DNA from: Defluviitalea raffinosedens
GTDB taxonomy: Bacteria > Bacillota > Clostridia > Lachnospirales > Defluviitaleaceae
Length of the DNA stretch: 64,000 nt
NCBI RefSeq assembly: GCF_016908775.1
Contig: NZ_JAFBEP010000005.1
Location: forward strand, 1 to 64,000
Reading direction: 5' to 3'
In this document: positions 47,826 to 57,497 of the stretch, in pieces
How the letters are laid out: every line of letters begins with the position of its first letter
How positions within the stretch are numbered: position 1 is the stretch's first letter
Notes under the pieces: generated by a model
What the model saw: the letters and a program-made list of their open reading frames with translations, nothing else
Told to the model about the DNA's origin: nothing
Databases searched by the model: none
Position numbers and translations under genes: made by a program

Positions 47826-48883
47826 GCAAATCCTCCTTCCATTAATTCCATAAATCTGTCGAAGATGTATGCTGTATCTTTAGGTCCCGGACAGGCTTCC
47901 GGATGGAACTGAACACTGAAAATCGGAAGTTTTTTATGCATCATTCCTTCTACGGTTCCATCATTGAGATTAATGTGGGTTTTAATCATGTCCTCCGGCA
48001 GGTCTGTTACCACATATCCATGATTTTGCGAGGTAATATACACTTTTCTTTCAAGTAAATCTTTTACAGGATGGTTGCATCCTCTGTGTCCAAATTTTAG
48101 TTTTTCAGTATTGCCTCCCATACTTAGGGCCAGAAGCTGATGGCCAAGACAAATTCCAAAAATAGGTTTTTTGCCTATGAGGGTTTTGATTGTACTGATC
48201 ACTCCCGGTAAATCTTTAGGATCGCCGGGGCCGTTAGACAGGAAGATCCCATCTGGATTAATCTTTAATATTTCTTCTGCCGGTGTATCCGCAGGAAAAA
48301 CAGTAAGTTTACAGTCTCTTTTCTTAAAGGAACGAATGATGTTTTCTTTAATGCCAAAGTCCATCACCGCTATGTGCTTTCCGTTTCCTTCAATTTGGTA
48401 CATTTCTTTGGTTGTCACTTCTGCTACGGCATTTTTGTTATGAAAGGCTTTAAGTTTCTGCTGAATTTGGCTTTGAGTAAGTTCCCGTACTGTTATAATG
48501 CCTTTCATGGTGCCATGATTTCTGAGAATTTTAGTCAGAGCTCTTGTGTCAATACCTTCCAAGCCTATGATTCTGTTTTGCTTTAAGTAACCGTCCAGCT
48601 CCATCTCACATCGCCAATTGTTAGGATAGTCTGCCTTTTCTCTTACAATAAATCCTCTTACTTTTGCACTTGCCGATTCCATATCATCCAGATTGATGCC
48701 ATAGTTTCCTATGAGCGGATAGGTCATTGTAACAATCTGCCCGTAGTAGGAAGGGTCCGTTAAGATTTCCTGGTACCCTGTCATTCCCGTATTAAACACA
48801 ACTTCTCCAACGCTCTCTTTGATATGTCCAAAGGCGTTTCCTTCAAAAACCATTCCATTTTCCAGTATCAGTTGTGCTTTCAT
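47804..48883 (-). CDS. carA: Carbamoyl-phosphate synthase small subunit
   Basis: About 359 residues: an N-terminal domain ([15 protein letters not shown]) and a class I glutaminase with the nucleophile Cys in [16 protein letters not shown] and His/Glu in [12 protein letters not shown]. It supplies ammonia to CarB. Two adjacent ATG codons overlap the pyrF stop (ATGATG); the second is chosen for better spacing from AAAGGGTG. The stop lies inside carB. Confidence 0.97.
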   Translation of the reverse strand: MKAQLILENGMVFEGNAFGHIKESVGEVVFNTGMTGYQEILTDPSYYGQIVTMTYPLIGNYGINLDDMESASAKVRGFIVREKADYPNNWRCEMELDGYLKQNRIIGLEGIDTRALTKILRNHGTMKGIITVRELTQSQIQQKLKAFHNKNAVAEVTTKEMYQIEGNGKHIAVMDFGIKENIIRSFKKRDCKLTVFPADTPAEEILKINPDGIFLSNGPGDPKDLPGVISTIKTLIGKKPIFGICLGHQLLALSMGGNTEKLKFGHRGCNHPVKDLLERKVYITSQNHGYVVTDLPEDMIKTHINLNDGTVEGMMHKKLPIFSVQFHPEACPGPKDTAYIFDRFMELMEGGFACQEITA

Positions 48884-49806
48884 CATAACACCCTTTCTAA
48901 ATCTTTTCTCATATCGATCACAGCTTCTCTTGCCGCCTGCGCAAACTCCTTATCACTGAATTTATTTTTGTATTTCTCTAACTGATAGGCAGCAATAATG
49001 CCCCTTGAAGAATTGACAATAGCTCCTAAACCATTTTGATCAAAACATCCGGCCAAATCTTTAGCGGTTGCTCCCTGGGCACCGTATCCTGGTACTAAAA
49101 AGAAGGTATGAGGCATTAATTGCCTGAGTCTAGTTCCTTGCTCGGGATAAGTCGCTCCAACCACAGCGCCGATATGGCTGTATCCTCTCTTCCCCATAAC
49201 TGCTTCTCCCCATTTTGACACAAGCCTGCCTACTCTTTCGTAGAGCTTTTCTTCTCCTACATCTAAATCCTGGATTTCTCCGCTATTGGGATTGGAAGTT
49301 TTAACGAGGATAAATAACCCTTTATCGTATGCTTTGCAGTGGTTCATGTAAGGTTCTATGGAGTCATATCCAAGATAAGGATTTAGAGTAATGCTGTCTT
49401 CATGATAAACTTCATGAACTTCATCTTCTACTTTAACCCTTCCGATATGCCCATCAGCATAGGCTTCTGCCGTGGAAGCAATATCGCTTCTTTTAACATC
49501 TCCGATCACAACAAGCCCTTTTTCTTTTGCGTATAAAATGGTATCGATATAAGCCTTGATTCCTTCAGGGCCGTATTGCTCGTACATGGCAACCTGAGGT
49601 TTTACTGCAGGGACCAGGTCGTATACTGCGTCAATGATGGCTTTATTGAACTCATAAAAGGCCCGGGCTGCAGCCTTTGGTGTTTTTCCATACAATTCAT
49701 AAGCTTCTTCTTTAATAAAACCTGGGACAAATCCAAGTCTTGGGTCTAATCCTACTACTGTCGGATTTTTTGTTTTTTCGATCTTCTCTATTAATCGATC
49801 AATCAT
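48883..49806 (-). CDS. pyrF: Orotidine-5'-phosphate decarboxylase
   Basis: 307 residues of the longer type 2 PyrF subfamily (PTVVGLDPRLGFVPGFIKEE, VVIGDVKRSDIASTAEAYAD with the catalytic Lys/Asp array, LVPGYGAQGATAKDL, NSSRGIIAAY). It converts OMP to UMP. The ATG at 49804-49806 lies 7 nt after GGGGG. It overlaps carA at its end. Confidence 0.97.
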   Translation of the reverse strand: MIDRLIEKIEKTKNPTVVGLDPRLGFVPGFIKEEAYELYGKTPKAAARAFYEFNKAIIDAVYDLVPAVKPQVAMYEQYGPEGIKAYIDTILYAKEKGLVVIGDVKRSDIASTAEAYADGHIGRVKVEDEVHEVYHEDSITLNPYLGYDSIEPYMNHCKAYDKGLFILVKTSNPNSGEIQDLDVGEEKLYERVGRLVSKWGEAVMGKRGYSHIGAVVGATYPEQGTRLRQLMPHTFFLVPGYGAQGATAKDLAGCFDQNGLGAIVNSSRGIIAAYQLEKYKNKFSDKEFAQAAREAVIDMRKDLERVL

Positions 49807-49838
49807 TGTCATTCCCCCTGTTCACATAAATTCACTTC

Positions 49839-51125
49839 TTATATCAGCTCTCCATTATTAAAAACCATTTTTCCACCTACAATGGTGTATTTAACTTTTC
49901 CTTTAACCCTATATCCGTGGAAAGGACTGTTCTTGCTTTTAGAAGCAAAACTGTTAACGTCAATTTCATATGTTTCATCCGGATCAATGATGGTGATGTC
50001 AGCAGTTTTTCCAACTTGCAGGGAACCTTTATCAATCCCCAGAAGCTTTGCCGGATTGGTACTCATTTTTTCTATAAGTTCTAAGGGTGTTAAAATGTTT
50101 TCTTCTACCAGGTGGGTAATGCTTAAAGGCAGAGCTGTTTCCAGGCCTACAATACCAAAAGCCGCCCTGTCATACTCGCAATTTTTCTCATCAATATGGT
50201 GAGGTGCATGGTCAGTGGCAATGATATCTATGGTGTGATCTTTTAAACCTTCTTTTAAGCTTTTAACATCTTTGGCACTGCGAAGAGGCGGATTCATTTT
50301 GGTATTGGCATCATAACCTTCTACAGCTTCATCCGTCAGAGAAAAGTGATGCGGACAAACTTCTGCACTGACATACTCTCCTCTTAATTTTGCTTCCCGT
50401 ACCAGCTGAACGCTGCCTGCGGTGCTGATATGGCAGATATGAAGCTTTACTCCTGTGTTTCTTGCGAGAATGATGTCCCTTGCAACGATTACTTCCTCTG
50501 CATCGGCTCCAATACCCTTCATTCCAAGTCTTTCTGACATTTCCCCTGCATTCATCACACCGCCACCCACAAGGGTAATATCTTCACAGTGGGAAAGTAC
50601 TGGAAGATTGAACATGCTGGCATACTTCATTGCTTTCTTAAGAAGCCCTGCATTCATAACAGTTTTGCCGTCTTCACTGATGGCGCAAATCCCAGCCTCA
50701 GCCATCTTCCCGATATTGGCAAGCTCTTCTCCTTTTTGGCCTTTAGTGATGCTTCCTATGGGAAGGACGTTTACGATGGCTTCTCTTTCGGCTTTCATCT
50801 TGATATATTCTACAAGAATCTCATTATCAACAACCGGATTGGTATTAGGCATGCAGCATATGGTGGTAAACCCACCCTTTGCTGCAGCCCTGCTTCCTGT
50901 TTTTATGGTTTCTTTATATTCGTATCCCGGTTCTCTTAGGTGAACATGTACATCGATAAGTCCTGGAGCCACCCAATATCCTTTAGCGTCTATGATTTGA
51001 TCTGCCGAAGCACTTATATTTTCTTCAACTGCTGCAATAATCCCGTTCTCAACCAATATATCTTTGATCCCATCGGTTTTGGATGAAGGATCGAGTATGC
51101 GTCCATTTTGAATCAATATCTTCAT
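49839..51125 (-). CDS. pyrC: Dihydroorotase
   Basis: 428 residues of class I dihydroorotase (GLIDVHVHLREPGYEYKETI metal site, CCMPNTNPVVDNE, HICHISTAGSVQLV, IATDHAPHHIDEK, GIVGLETALPLSI). It cyclises carbamoyl aspartate. It starts with an ATG right after GGGGAGAAAAAATA, inside the pyrB reading frame, giving a 77-nt overlap (see findings). Confidence 0.98.
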   Translation of the reverse strand: MKILIQNGRILDPSSKTDGIKDILVENGIIAAVEENISASADQIIDAKGYWVAPGLIDVHVHLREPGYEYKETIKTGSRAAAKGGFTTICCMPNTNPVVDNEILVEYIKMKAEREAIVNVLPIGSITKGQKGEELANIGKMAEAGICAISEDGKTVMNAGLLKKAMKYASMFNLPVLSHCEDITLVGGGVMNAGEMSERLGMKGIGADAEEVIVARDIILARNTGVKLHICHISTAGSVQLVREAKLRGEYVSAEVCPHHFSLTDEAVEGYDANTKMNPPLRSAKDVKSLKEGLKDHTIDIIATDHAPHHIDEKNCEYDRAAFGIVGLETALPLSITHLVEENILTPLELIEKMSTNPAKLLGIDKGSLQVGKTADITIIDPDETYEIDVNSFASKSKNSPFHGYRVKGKVKYTIVGGKMVFNNGELI

Positions 51126-52047
51126 TATTTTTTCTCCCCTCTGCTAATAAGTGTAATAATGCCATTCTGACTGCAACACCGTTTTTTACCTGCTCATTGA
51201 TGACAGATTGCGAGCCGTCTATAATTTCCGTACTTAGCTCAATACCGCGGTTAACTGGTCCCGGATGCATCAACAGGGCATCCAGTTTTGCATATTTCAT
51301 CATTTCTTCGTTAATTCCGAACAAATCTCTGTATTCCCTAAGGTCAGGGAAAAGACCGCCTTTTTGTCTTTCCATCTGGATTCTAAGACCCATGACGATA
51401 TCCGCATCTTTTAGAGCTTCTTTGATATCCATTGTGACCTTAGCGCCTAAATACTCCATGTTTTTGGAGATCAAAGTCGAAGGCCCTCCCACAACCACAT
51501 TGGCGCCTAATTTTGTAAGCCCAAACACATTGCTTCTTGCAACCCTGCTGTGTATAATGTCTCCTATGATCGCCACTTTCAAATCTTTAAAACTTTTCTT
51601 CTTTTCATATATGGTGTACAAATCAAGGAGTGCCTGGGTCGGATGTTCGTTCACTCCATCTCCTGCATTGATGACAGAGGCTTTGACATTTCTTGCTAAT
51701 ACATTAGCCGCTCCCGACATGCTGTGCCTTATGACCATAATATCAATGCCCATTTGGTCTAAAGTAATACCAGTGTCTACCAGGCTCTCTCCTTTATTGA
51801 CGCTGCTGGTGGCAACCCCCAAATCAGAGACATCTGCTCCTAAATATTCTCCTGCCAGTGCAAAAGACATTTTCGTCCTCGTACTGTTTTCATAAAATAG
51901 TGTCACTATGCTGAAATTCTTAAGACTTTTTTCTCTTGCCTTTTTGTTCTCAATCTTTTCCTTCATCTCTCTGGCGGTTTCTAAAATGCCTAAAATTTCT
52001 TCGGCGGTCAAATCTCTTATTCCCAGAATATCCTTACGTTTTAGCAT
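51049..52047 (-). CDS. pyrB: Aspartate carbamoyltransferase catalytic subunit with unusual C-terminal extension
   Basis: 332 residues. Carbamoyl-phosphate-binding motif FYENSTRTKMSFALAGEYLG, HPTQALLDLYTI, and HPGPVNRGIELS are intact. Typical catalytic chains end near residue 305-310; here the usual end LLHLLAEGRK is followed by about 25 further residues (from NNEDIDSKWTH on) read from the start of pyrC in another frame. One more A in the A6 tract at 51128-51133 would give the stop TAA right after EGRKK and a TAATG junction with pyrC. The extension is therefore probably the result of a one-base deletion or sequence error, or else a genuine extension. No regulatory subunit gene pyrI is present. 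AAGGAGGAGC precedes the ATG. Confidence 0.95.
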   Translation of the reverse strand: MLKRKDILGIRDLTAEEILGILETAREMKEKIENKKAREKSLKNFSIVTLFYENSTRTKMSFALAGEYLGADVSDLGVATSSVNKGESLVDTGITLDQMGIDIMVIRHSMSGAANVLARNVKASVINAGDGVNEHPTQALLDLYTIYEKKKSFKDLKVAIIGDIIHSRVARSNVFGLTKLGANVVVGGPSTLISKNMEYLGAKVTMDIKEALKDADIVMGLRIQMERQKGGLFPDLREYRDLFGINEEMMKYAKLDALLMHPGPVNRGIELSTEIIDGSQSVINEQVKNGVAVRMALLHLLAEGRKNNEDIDSKWTHTRSFIQNRWDQRYIG

Positions 52048-52065
52048 GGCAGCTCCTCCTTTTTT

Positions 52066-52260
52066 TTAACACAGACAAAAAGGCAATAAAGAGATTAACC
52101 CAAATCTCTTTATTGCCTTTTTCTGCCTTTTTAAAAAAGAAAATATAAAGCCAGGTAGAAATGAAAACTCTACCATTTTTTCTACCATGGCTTTTTCTTT
52201 ATAATATTCAGTTGTTGCTTCAAATTTTCCATAACAAAAAAACGCACTGATGTCTCGCAT
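52066..52260 (-). CDS. Possible pyr leader peptide ORF spanning the attenuator
   Basis: A 64-codon frame with a good AAGGAAGAG site 6 nt before its ATG. The site overlaps the 3' side of the PyrR-binding loop. The coding sequence runs through a U-rich tract and the whole attenuator hairpin and stops about 10 nt beyond its T run, 18 nt before pyrB. The predicted peptide has no recognised domain. The arrangement resembles the pyrBI leader peptide of enterobacteria, where translation close behind RNA polymerase prevents termination. Translation here is unproven. Confidence 0.45.
   Translation of the reverse strand: MRDISAFFCYGKFEATTEYYKEKAMVEKMVEFSFLPGFIFSFLKRQKKAIKRFGLISLLPFCLC
52077..52122 (-). 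terminator. Attenuator terminator of the pyr operon
   Basis: On the minus strand a 20-bp perfect stem (52103-52122 with 52077-52096, core GGCAATAAAGAGATT) with a 6-nt loop ends in a T-run. It lies 30 nt before pyrB within the leader and is the likely site of regulated termination. Confidence 0.88.
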
Positions 52261-52271
52261 CTAAATCTCTT

Positions 52272-52305
52272 CCTTTCCGGCCTCACGGGACCAAATTAAA
52301 GGTCG
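52272..52305 (-). promoter_or_regulatory. PyrR-binding loop of the pyr leader RNA
   Basis: The minus strand reads TTTAATTTGGTCC, CGTGAGGCC, then GGAAAGG, matching the conserved PyrR target (TTTAAT-, AGTCC or GGTCC, -GAGAGGCT- or GTGAGGC-, GGAAAGG). PyrR with UMP would stabilise this fold and favour the terminator downstream. No pyrR gene is in the window. Confidence 0.88.
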
Positions 52306-52344
52306 AAATGCGCTATCCATTTCAACATCATTATTTTTTCGATA

Positions 52345-52373
52345 ATGTTATCATAGGTTCTTAGCTTTGTCAA
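52345..52373 (-). promoter_or_regulatory. Promoter of the pyr operon
   Basis: On the minus strand TTGACA (52368-52373), 17 bp, TAACAT (52345-52350). The transcript would begin near 52338 and have a leader of about 290 nt before pyrB. No terminator separates it from the receiver gene upstream, so some read-through from cluster 2 is possible. Confidence 0.8.
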
Positions 52374-52389
52374 GAAAAAATGGCCAGCT

Positions 52390-52806
52390 TTAATATTCAG
52401 ATTCTTTTTTAGGAATAAGCTCTAATTTTTCCATAACTTCTTCAAATTTATTCATATTGATAGGCTTTGAAGCATAAGCTTCACATCCATATTCAAACGC
52501 TGTCTGTACCAATTCAGCTTCAGCTAAAGCCGTAGTCATTATAATTTTCGCTCTTTTTTCCGGCAGGATAAAGTTTTGAGCTTCCATGTCTCTGATGACC
52601 TTTAAAACCTTTACTCCATCGATTTTTGGCATCATAATATCCAGGCAAATCAAATCATAAGGTCTTTTCTCCCTCATAGCAAGCATATAAGCATCAATTG
52701 CCTCTAACCCATCCACTACAATATCACATTCTCCATATTGTGAGAGAAATTTTTTTAAAAGTTTTCTGCTCGCCAAATCATCTTCTGCAATCAATATTTT
52801 TAACAT
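52390..52806 (-). CDS. Stand-alone receiver protein, cluster 2
   Basis: 138 residues: a receiver with ILIAEDDLASRKLL, phosphorylation Asp in LICLDIMMPKIDG, switch residues MTTAL and Lys in YASKPINMNK, no output domain. It is paralogous to the receiver at 17727. The ATG at 52804-52806 with GGAGGGAG is chosen over an upstream in-frame ATG that lies inside the kinase gene. It starts 10 nt after the hybrid kinase, whose C-terminal HPt module is the obvious phosphate donor. Its output is unknown, perhaps protein-protein contact with the chemosensory array. Confidence 0.92.
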   Translation of the reverse strand: MLKILIAEDDLASRKLLKKFLSQYGECDIVVDGLEAIDAYMLAMREKRPYDLICLDIMMPKIDGVKVLKVIRDMEAQNFILPEKRAKIIMTTALAEAELVQTAFEYGCEAYASKPINMNKFEEVMEKLELIPKKESEY

Positions 52807-52816
52807 GTTCTCCCTC

Positions 52817-55168
52817 CTAAAAATTCGCGGACTTTTTATAAGTTTCAAGGCCGAAGCTTAATTCCATAGAATTCTCTACAGCAGCTTTAAAATCTCCCCT
52901 TCTTGCTGCCAACTCTATTTTAAATGCCTGATTTTTAAGTTCATCCACATCATGCTGGTTAAAAAATTCTTTAAGATTATGAGCAATTGCTTCTGCCTGG
53001 TCTAAGTCATTATCTTCCAGGCTTATAAAAAGCATTTTCATCATTTCTTCAGCTTCATGGATGATCGCGGTTAAAACTTCCGGAGATTTTAATTCTGAGG
53101 GGTGAATAAAGATCAATTCTCCATCTTCATTAAGCTTAGGAATATCATTAAAAGTAACTTCTTTAGAATTACGTTCCTGATGTTTTGTCTCCAACACATA
53201 CTCAATGGTACTAAATAGCTCCTCCATCTTAACAGGCTTTGCAATATATGCATCCATTCCTAAATTAATGAAACGTTCTTTATCCCCCTGCAAGGCAAAA
53301 GCAGTAAGCGCAATAATTGGAGTATGCATATGGGCACCGTCTCTTTCCCGGATAAGATTTGATGCTTCAAGGCCATCCATTACAGGCATCTGTATATCCA
53401 TGAGGATCACATCGTATTTTTTGCTTTTATGGGCATCTACAGCTTCTAATCCATTGTTCACAGCATCTACAAAGTGACCTTTTTTCTCCAGCATGCGAGA
53501 AATGACAATCTGGTTGATATAATCATCTTCCGCTAACAGAATATTTAAAGTCCTGTCTGTTTTATGGATAACTGCCTGCTCCACTGTTTTTTCTTCCTTC
53601 GTATTCCCTATCTTAAAAGGAATCGTAAAGTAAAAAATACTGCCCTTACCTTCTTCACTTTCAACCCATATTTTCCCCCCCATCAGTTCAACCAGTTGTC
53701 TGCTGATTGCAAGCCCTAAACCTGTTCCTTTATATTTTCTGGTATAAGACCCATCAATCTGGCTAAAACTCTTAAAAAGTTTAGCCATAGCACTTTTAGG
53801 AATCCCTATTCCCGTATCAGAAACAGAAAATTTAAGCTCTATACTTTCACTTGAAAAAGCTGTAGTGGTTATATCAATGGATACTTTGCCTTTTTCAGTA
53901 AATTTTACCGCATTACTGATTAAATTGTTCAGTACTTGCTGAAGTCTGTCGGGATCTCCAATTAAATATGAAGGTACATTGGAAGAAAAGGAATAAGTCA
54001 GTTCTAGCCCTTTCTCATCCGCGTTGATTATATGGCTTTTTACTGTTTTTTCGATCAGGTTCTGAATATTAAAATTAACCTTATGAATTTTAAGTTTCCC
54101 AGCCTCCATTTTGGAAAAATCCAGAATATCATTAATGATATTAAGAAGAGATTTCGCACATATCTTTGCAGTATTGAGGTTTTCTCTCTGTTCCTCGTTA
54201 AGATCTGTAAGCAATGTCAAGTCAATCATTCCTACGATACCATTCACTGGCGTTCGTATTTCATGACTCATATTGGCAAGGAATTCGCTCTTGGCTCTGT
54301 TAGCTGCTTCTGCCTCATCTTTCGCCTTTCTTAAATCTTCAGAATGCCTTTTGTCTTTTGTAATGTCTTCTATGGCAATCATTACATGGTCCTCCATAGA
54401 AAGAAATATTGGCAGAAAGCTGATACGATACCAGGACTTAACCTCTTGTCCATTCTCAAAATTTACTTGAGAAATAACGATATCATTACACGAGGCACCT
54501 GATTCGAAGACTTTATTGATACTTTCGCTGATTAGGCAAGATGTGCAACTTCCGTCCAAACCACATTTTTGATGATAGATTCCAAGGCAACATACTCCAT
54601 TTCCCAATTTTTGCCCTATAAGATTTATGTTTTCCAGACCCACCATACTTAAAAAAGCTCTGTTCACCTGCTTAATCTCTTTGGTTTTATCAACAAGAAT
54701 GACCCCCATAGGAATGAATTCAAACAGAGTCTTCAAATTATCTTTTTCGAGTCTTAGCTCTACTTCCATCTGTTTGATCCGATGAATCTCCCTAAAGACG
54801 ATAATAACCCCCTGGATTTTTCCGCAGGAGGATTGGATAGGCGAACAACTGGCTGAAATAAATTTTTTACTTCCATCTTTGGTAATCAGAGCGGAATTGT
54901 TTTGAAGTCCAACGGTACTTTTTGTTTCCAGGACTCGTTCAACAGGATTTTTTAATATTTCATTGGTATACATGTTAACGATTTTAAATACATCTCTTAT
55001 ATTGATTTTATAGGCTTCTTCTGCATTCCAACCAGTAATTTGGGTAGTAACCTGATTGATGTAAAGTATATCCCCTTCCGTATTGGTAATGATTAAACCG
55101 TCTCCAATGCTTGCCAAAGCTGCTGTCAGAAATTCATGATCTTCTCTTACCATCGGATTCATATTCAT
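52817..55168 (-). CDS. Hybrid histidine kinase PAS-PAS-HisKA-HATPase-REC-HPt
   Basis: 783 residues without membrane helices. Two PAS domains ([40 protein letters not shown]) include a cysteine-rich insert ([20 protein letters not shown]) that could bind a metal or cofactor. Then HisKA with His in [15 protein letters not shown] (about residue 299), HATPase ([20 protein letters not shown]), a receiver with Asp in [13 protein letters not shown] (about 588), and a C-terminal HPt with AHNLKEFF, His near 728. The plan is BarA/ArcB-like and makes a four-step relay to the receiver downstream. A cytosolic kinase inside a che operon suggests a second input into the same response. The stem at 55200-55231 separates it from the MCP gene. 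Confidence 0.95.
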   Translation of the reverse strand: MNMNPMVREDHEFLTAALASIGDGLIITNTEGDILYINQVTTQITGWNAEEAYKINIRDVFKIVNMYTNEILKNPVERVLETKSTVGLQNNSALITKDGSKKFISASCSPIQSSCGKIQGVIIVFREIHRIKQMEVELRLEKDNLKTLFEFIPMGVILVDKTKEIKQVNRAFLSMVGLENINLIGQKLGNGVCCLGIYHQKCGLDGSCTSCLISESINKVFESGASCNDIVISQVNFENGQEVKSWYRISFLPIFLSMEDHVMIAIEDITKDKRHSEDLRKAKDEAEAANRAKSEFLANMSHEIRTPVNGIVGMIDLTLLTDLNEEQRENLNTAKICAKSLLNIINDILDFSKMEAGKLKIHKVNFNIQNLIEKTVKSHIINADEKGLELTYSFSSNVPSYLIGDPDRLQQVLNNLISNAVKFTEKGKVSIDITTTAFSSESIELKFSVSDTGIGIPKSAMAKLFKSFSQIDGSYTRKYKGTGLGLAISRQLVELMGGKIWVESEEGKGSIFYFTIPFKIGNTKEEKTVEQAVIHKTDRTLNILLAEDDYINQIVISRMLEKKGHFVDAVNNGLEAVDAHKSKKYDVILMDIQMPVMDGLEASNLIRERDGAHMHTPIIALTAFALQGDKERFINLGMDAYIAKPVKMEELFSTIEYVLETKHQERNSKEVTFNDIPKLNEDGELIFIHPSELKSPEVLTAIIHEAEEMMKMLFISLEDNDLDQAEAIAHNLKEFFNQHDVDELKNQAFKIELAARRGDFKAAVENSMELSFGLETYKKSANF

Positions 55169-55199
55169 ATTTTAATCCTCTCTACTCCTTTTATTTAAC

Positions 55200-55231
55200 A
55201 TATGGAGAGAATCAAATGATTCTCTCCATAT
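55200..55231 (-). other. Intercistronic hairpin between MCP and hybrid kinase genes
   Basis: ATATGGAGAGAATCA (55200-55214) and its exact complement (55217-55231) form a long stem. There is no T run on the minus strand, so it is more likely an mRNA-stability or processing element than a terminator. Confidence 0.6.
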
Positions 55232-55258
55232 CAGCCGGATACTTTATTCAATGATCCA

Positions 55259-56977
55259 TTAATATTTCCCAAATTCAGAATCATTCAGAATGATCTTTCC
55301 AGTAGTGGCAGCAGTCCCTTCTCCATATAAATCTTTTTCAACAGATGATTTTTTCAACCGTTCTTCTCTGTTTGTCCCATTATAAAAGTCTGTAGCGACA
55401 TTCTTATTAGAACGCTTTAAGGTGCCAGAATGCTTTAATTTAAATTTTGTAACCTGCTTTCTTAACATATCAGCCTGACTTGCCAATTCTTCACTGGCAG
55501 CGGCACTCTCCTCAGAGGTAGCCGAATTCGTCTGAACCACTTGTGAGATCTGCATAATTCCCTGGTTGATTTGAGCGATGCCATTGGCCTGTTCACTGGA
55601 GGCAGTAGCAATATCTCCTATAAGATTGGCTACCTTTGAAATACGCTGAACAATATTGTTTAATGCCTCAGCCGTTTCATTGGCAATCTTTGTCCCTGTT
55701 TCAACCTTCTTAATAGAACCTTCTATCATGGCTGTTGTCTCTTTTGCTGCATTGGCTGATCGGGCTGCCAAGTTTCTCACTTCCTCCGCAACAACTGCAA
55801 AACCTTTTCCGTGCTGTCCTGCTCTTGCCGCCTCTACTGCAGCATTAAGGGCCAGTATATTGGTTTGGAATGCTATATCATCGATCACTTTAATAATTTT
55901 GGATATATTATTGGATGCACTATTGATTTCTTCCATAGCTTTCAGCATTTCATTCATTTGATCTTTTCCTTGTGCGGCATTTGTTTGTGCTGTATCTGCC
56001 AAATCATTGGCTTGTTTTGCATTCTCCGCATTTTGCCTTACTTGCGAAGAAATTTCTTCAAGGGATGCAGTCAATTCCTCAATGGAACTGGCCTGCTCTG
56101 TCGCCCCCTGAGACAACATTATACTGGAATCCGACAATTGCTTTGAACCGGTGGCAACCTGATCCGCTGCAAAAGTTATATTGGTCATAATCTCATTAAG
56201 ATTATCCGACATTTTTCTGAAAGATACTGCCAGGTTTCCGATTTCATCTCTGCTATATATATCCAATTCTACGTTTAAATCCCCATCAGCAATTCTTTCA
56301 GCAGTGTCAGCCAATTGTCTTATTGGAGTACTGATAATATGGGATACACTTAATCCAAGAATAACAGATATGATAACGCCTCCAAGGACAATGAAAATCA
56401 TCAAAAGAGTTGCCGAATTTGCAAGACGAGTATTCTCATCAGCTTTTGTCTGAGCGTCTTCAATTTTTATTTGAACCAGATTGTCTAAGTTTGACTGTAT
56501 TGCATCGGCAACTGCAGTCATACCTTGTTTCATATATAATAAGGCTTCTTCGTCTTTATTACTTTTACACAAAGCCACAAGTGTTTCTAACTGAGACTCA
56601 AATTCAGACATATTACTTAAATAATTATTAAATTCATTTCTGGTTCTATCCGCCAAAATGGTCTTTTCAAAGCTGGCAGCCAGTGTATGGAGTTCTGAAA
56701 GATACGTTTCAACCGTCTTATAAGTTGAATTGATTTCATCCAGATCATCTTCTAAAACCATATTCCTAATATTAACACGAATTTTCTGAAAAACAATTGA
56801 CATTTGCCCAACTTCAGACAGAGGTACAGTCATATTTTCATATAATGTATTATCATTACGGTCCATTTGCTTTATATTTATTATACCAATAAATCCTACT
56901 ATTCCGGCAATAAATGCAACAATCACAAAAGTTGTAATGAGTTTTGCAGATATTTTCATATTATGAAACCATTTCAT
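55259..56977 (-). CDS. Methyl-accepting chemotaxis protein with four-helix-bundle-type sensor, cluster 2
   Basis: 572 residues. First membrane helix at about residues 10-33, a helical extracellular bundle of about 150 residues, second helix near 189-212, HAMP ([20 protein letters not shown]), signalling domain with tip [20 protein letters not shown], and a flexible tail ending in LNDSEFGKY. It is paralogous to the MCP at 14272, sharing the MKWFHNM start and the final EFGKY. No cheR or cheB is present in this cluster, so methylation must rely on enzymes from elsewhere, for example cluster 1. It follows cheW by 11 nt. Confidence 0.96.
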   Translation of the reverse strand: MKWFHNMKISAKLITTFVIVAFIAGIVGFIGIINIKQMDRNDNTLYENMTVPLSEVGQMSIVFQKIRVNIRNMVLEDDLDEINSTYKTVETYLSELHTLAASFEKTILADRTRNEFNNYLSNMSEFESQLETLVALCKSNKDEEALLYMKQGMTAVADAIQSNLDNLVQIKIEDAQTKADENTRLANSATLLMIFIVLGGVIISVILGLSVSHIISTPIRQLADTAERIADGDLNVELDIYSRDEIGNLAVSFRKMSDNLNEIMTNITFAADQVATGSKQLSDSSIMLSQGATEQASSIEELTASLEEISSQVRQNAENAKQANDLADTAQTNAAQGKDQMNEMLKAMEEINSASNNISKIIKVIDDIAFQTNILALNAAVEAARAGQHGKGFAVVAEEVRNLAARSANAAKETTAMIEGSIKKVETGTKIANETAEALNNIVQRISKVANLIGDIATASSEQANGIAQINQGIMQISQVVQTNSATSEESAAASEELASQADMLRKQVTKFKLKHSGTLKRSNKNVATDFYNGTNREERLKKSSVEKDLYGEGTAATTGKIILNDSEFGKY

Positions 56978-56988
56978 ATAGATCCCCC

Positions 56989-57480
56989 CTAGATTTCTGA
57001 TAAATTCTTCGTTTCTTCTTCATTGAGTAATTTATCGCAATCTAATAATAGTTTTACTTCGTTTCTAACCTTACCAATGCCTTTTAAATATTTGTTCCCT
57101 CCTTTACTCATATCAGGGGGGGCTGCAATTTCATCTTTATTAATAGTAAGAACCTCCGATACACTGTCTACGATTAATCCGATGGATACATCTCTTATGT
57201 CTATAACGATGACACAGGTTCTGTCATTGTATTCTTTAAAATGTTTCTTAAACCGTAATCTTACGTCCATTACAGGAATGATTTTCCCTCGTAAGTTAAT
57301 AATCCCCCTAATATACTCAGGTAGTTCAGGTACTTCCGTTATGAGTTGTATGCCTATGATTTCTGTCACATACCTGATCTCAAGCCCATAATTTTCATTT
57401 TCAAGGACAAAAATGGGATATTTACCTTTCTGAGTGTCTTCTTCCTGTCCCTGTAATTCTTGTGCTGCCACTTGGTCCAT
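56989..57480 (-). CDS. cheW: Chemotaxis adaptor protein CheW, cluster 2
   Basis: 163 residues of the CheW fold ([53 protein letters not shown]). It is a close paralogue of the CheW at 16139, of equal length. It lies between cheA (17 nt upstream) and the MCP, so a complete CheA-CheW-receptor core is encoded together. Confidence 0.96.
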   Translation of the reverse strand: MDQVAAQELQGQEEDTQKGKYPIFVLENENYGLEIRYVTEIIGIQLITEVPELPEYIRGIINLRGKIIPVMDVRLRFKKHFKEYNDRTCVIVIDIRDVSIGLIVDSVSEVLTINKDEIAAPPDMSKGGNKYLKGIGKVRNEVKLLLDCDKLLNEEETKNLSEI

Positions 57481-57497
57481 ATAGCCACCCTGGTAAC

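Noticed and set aside
51083-51895. Plus-strand frame of 270 codons opposite pyrB
   Set aside because: It is a shadow of the pyrB coding strand; the product is low-complexity and has no family features.
55200-55231. Stem between MCP and hybrid kinase as a terminator
   Set aside because: There is no T tract on the transcribed strand; it is listed as an intercistronic hairpin instead.
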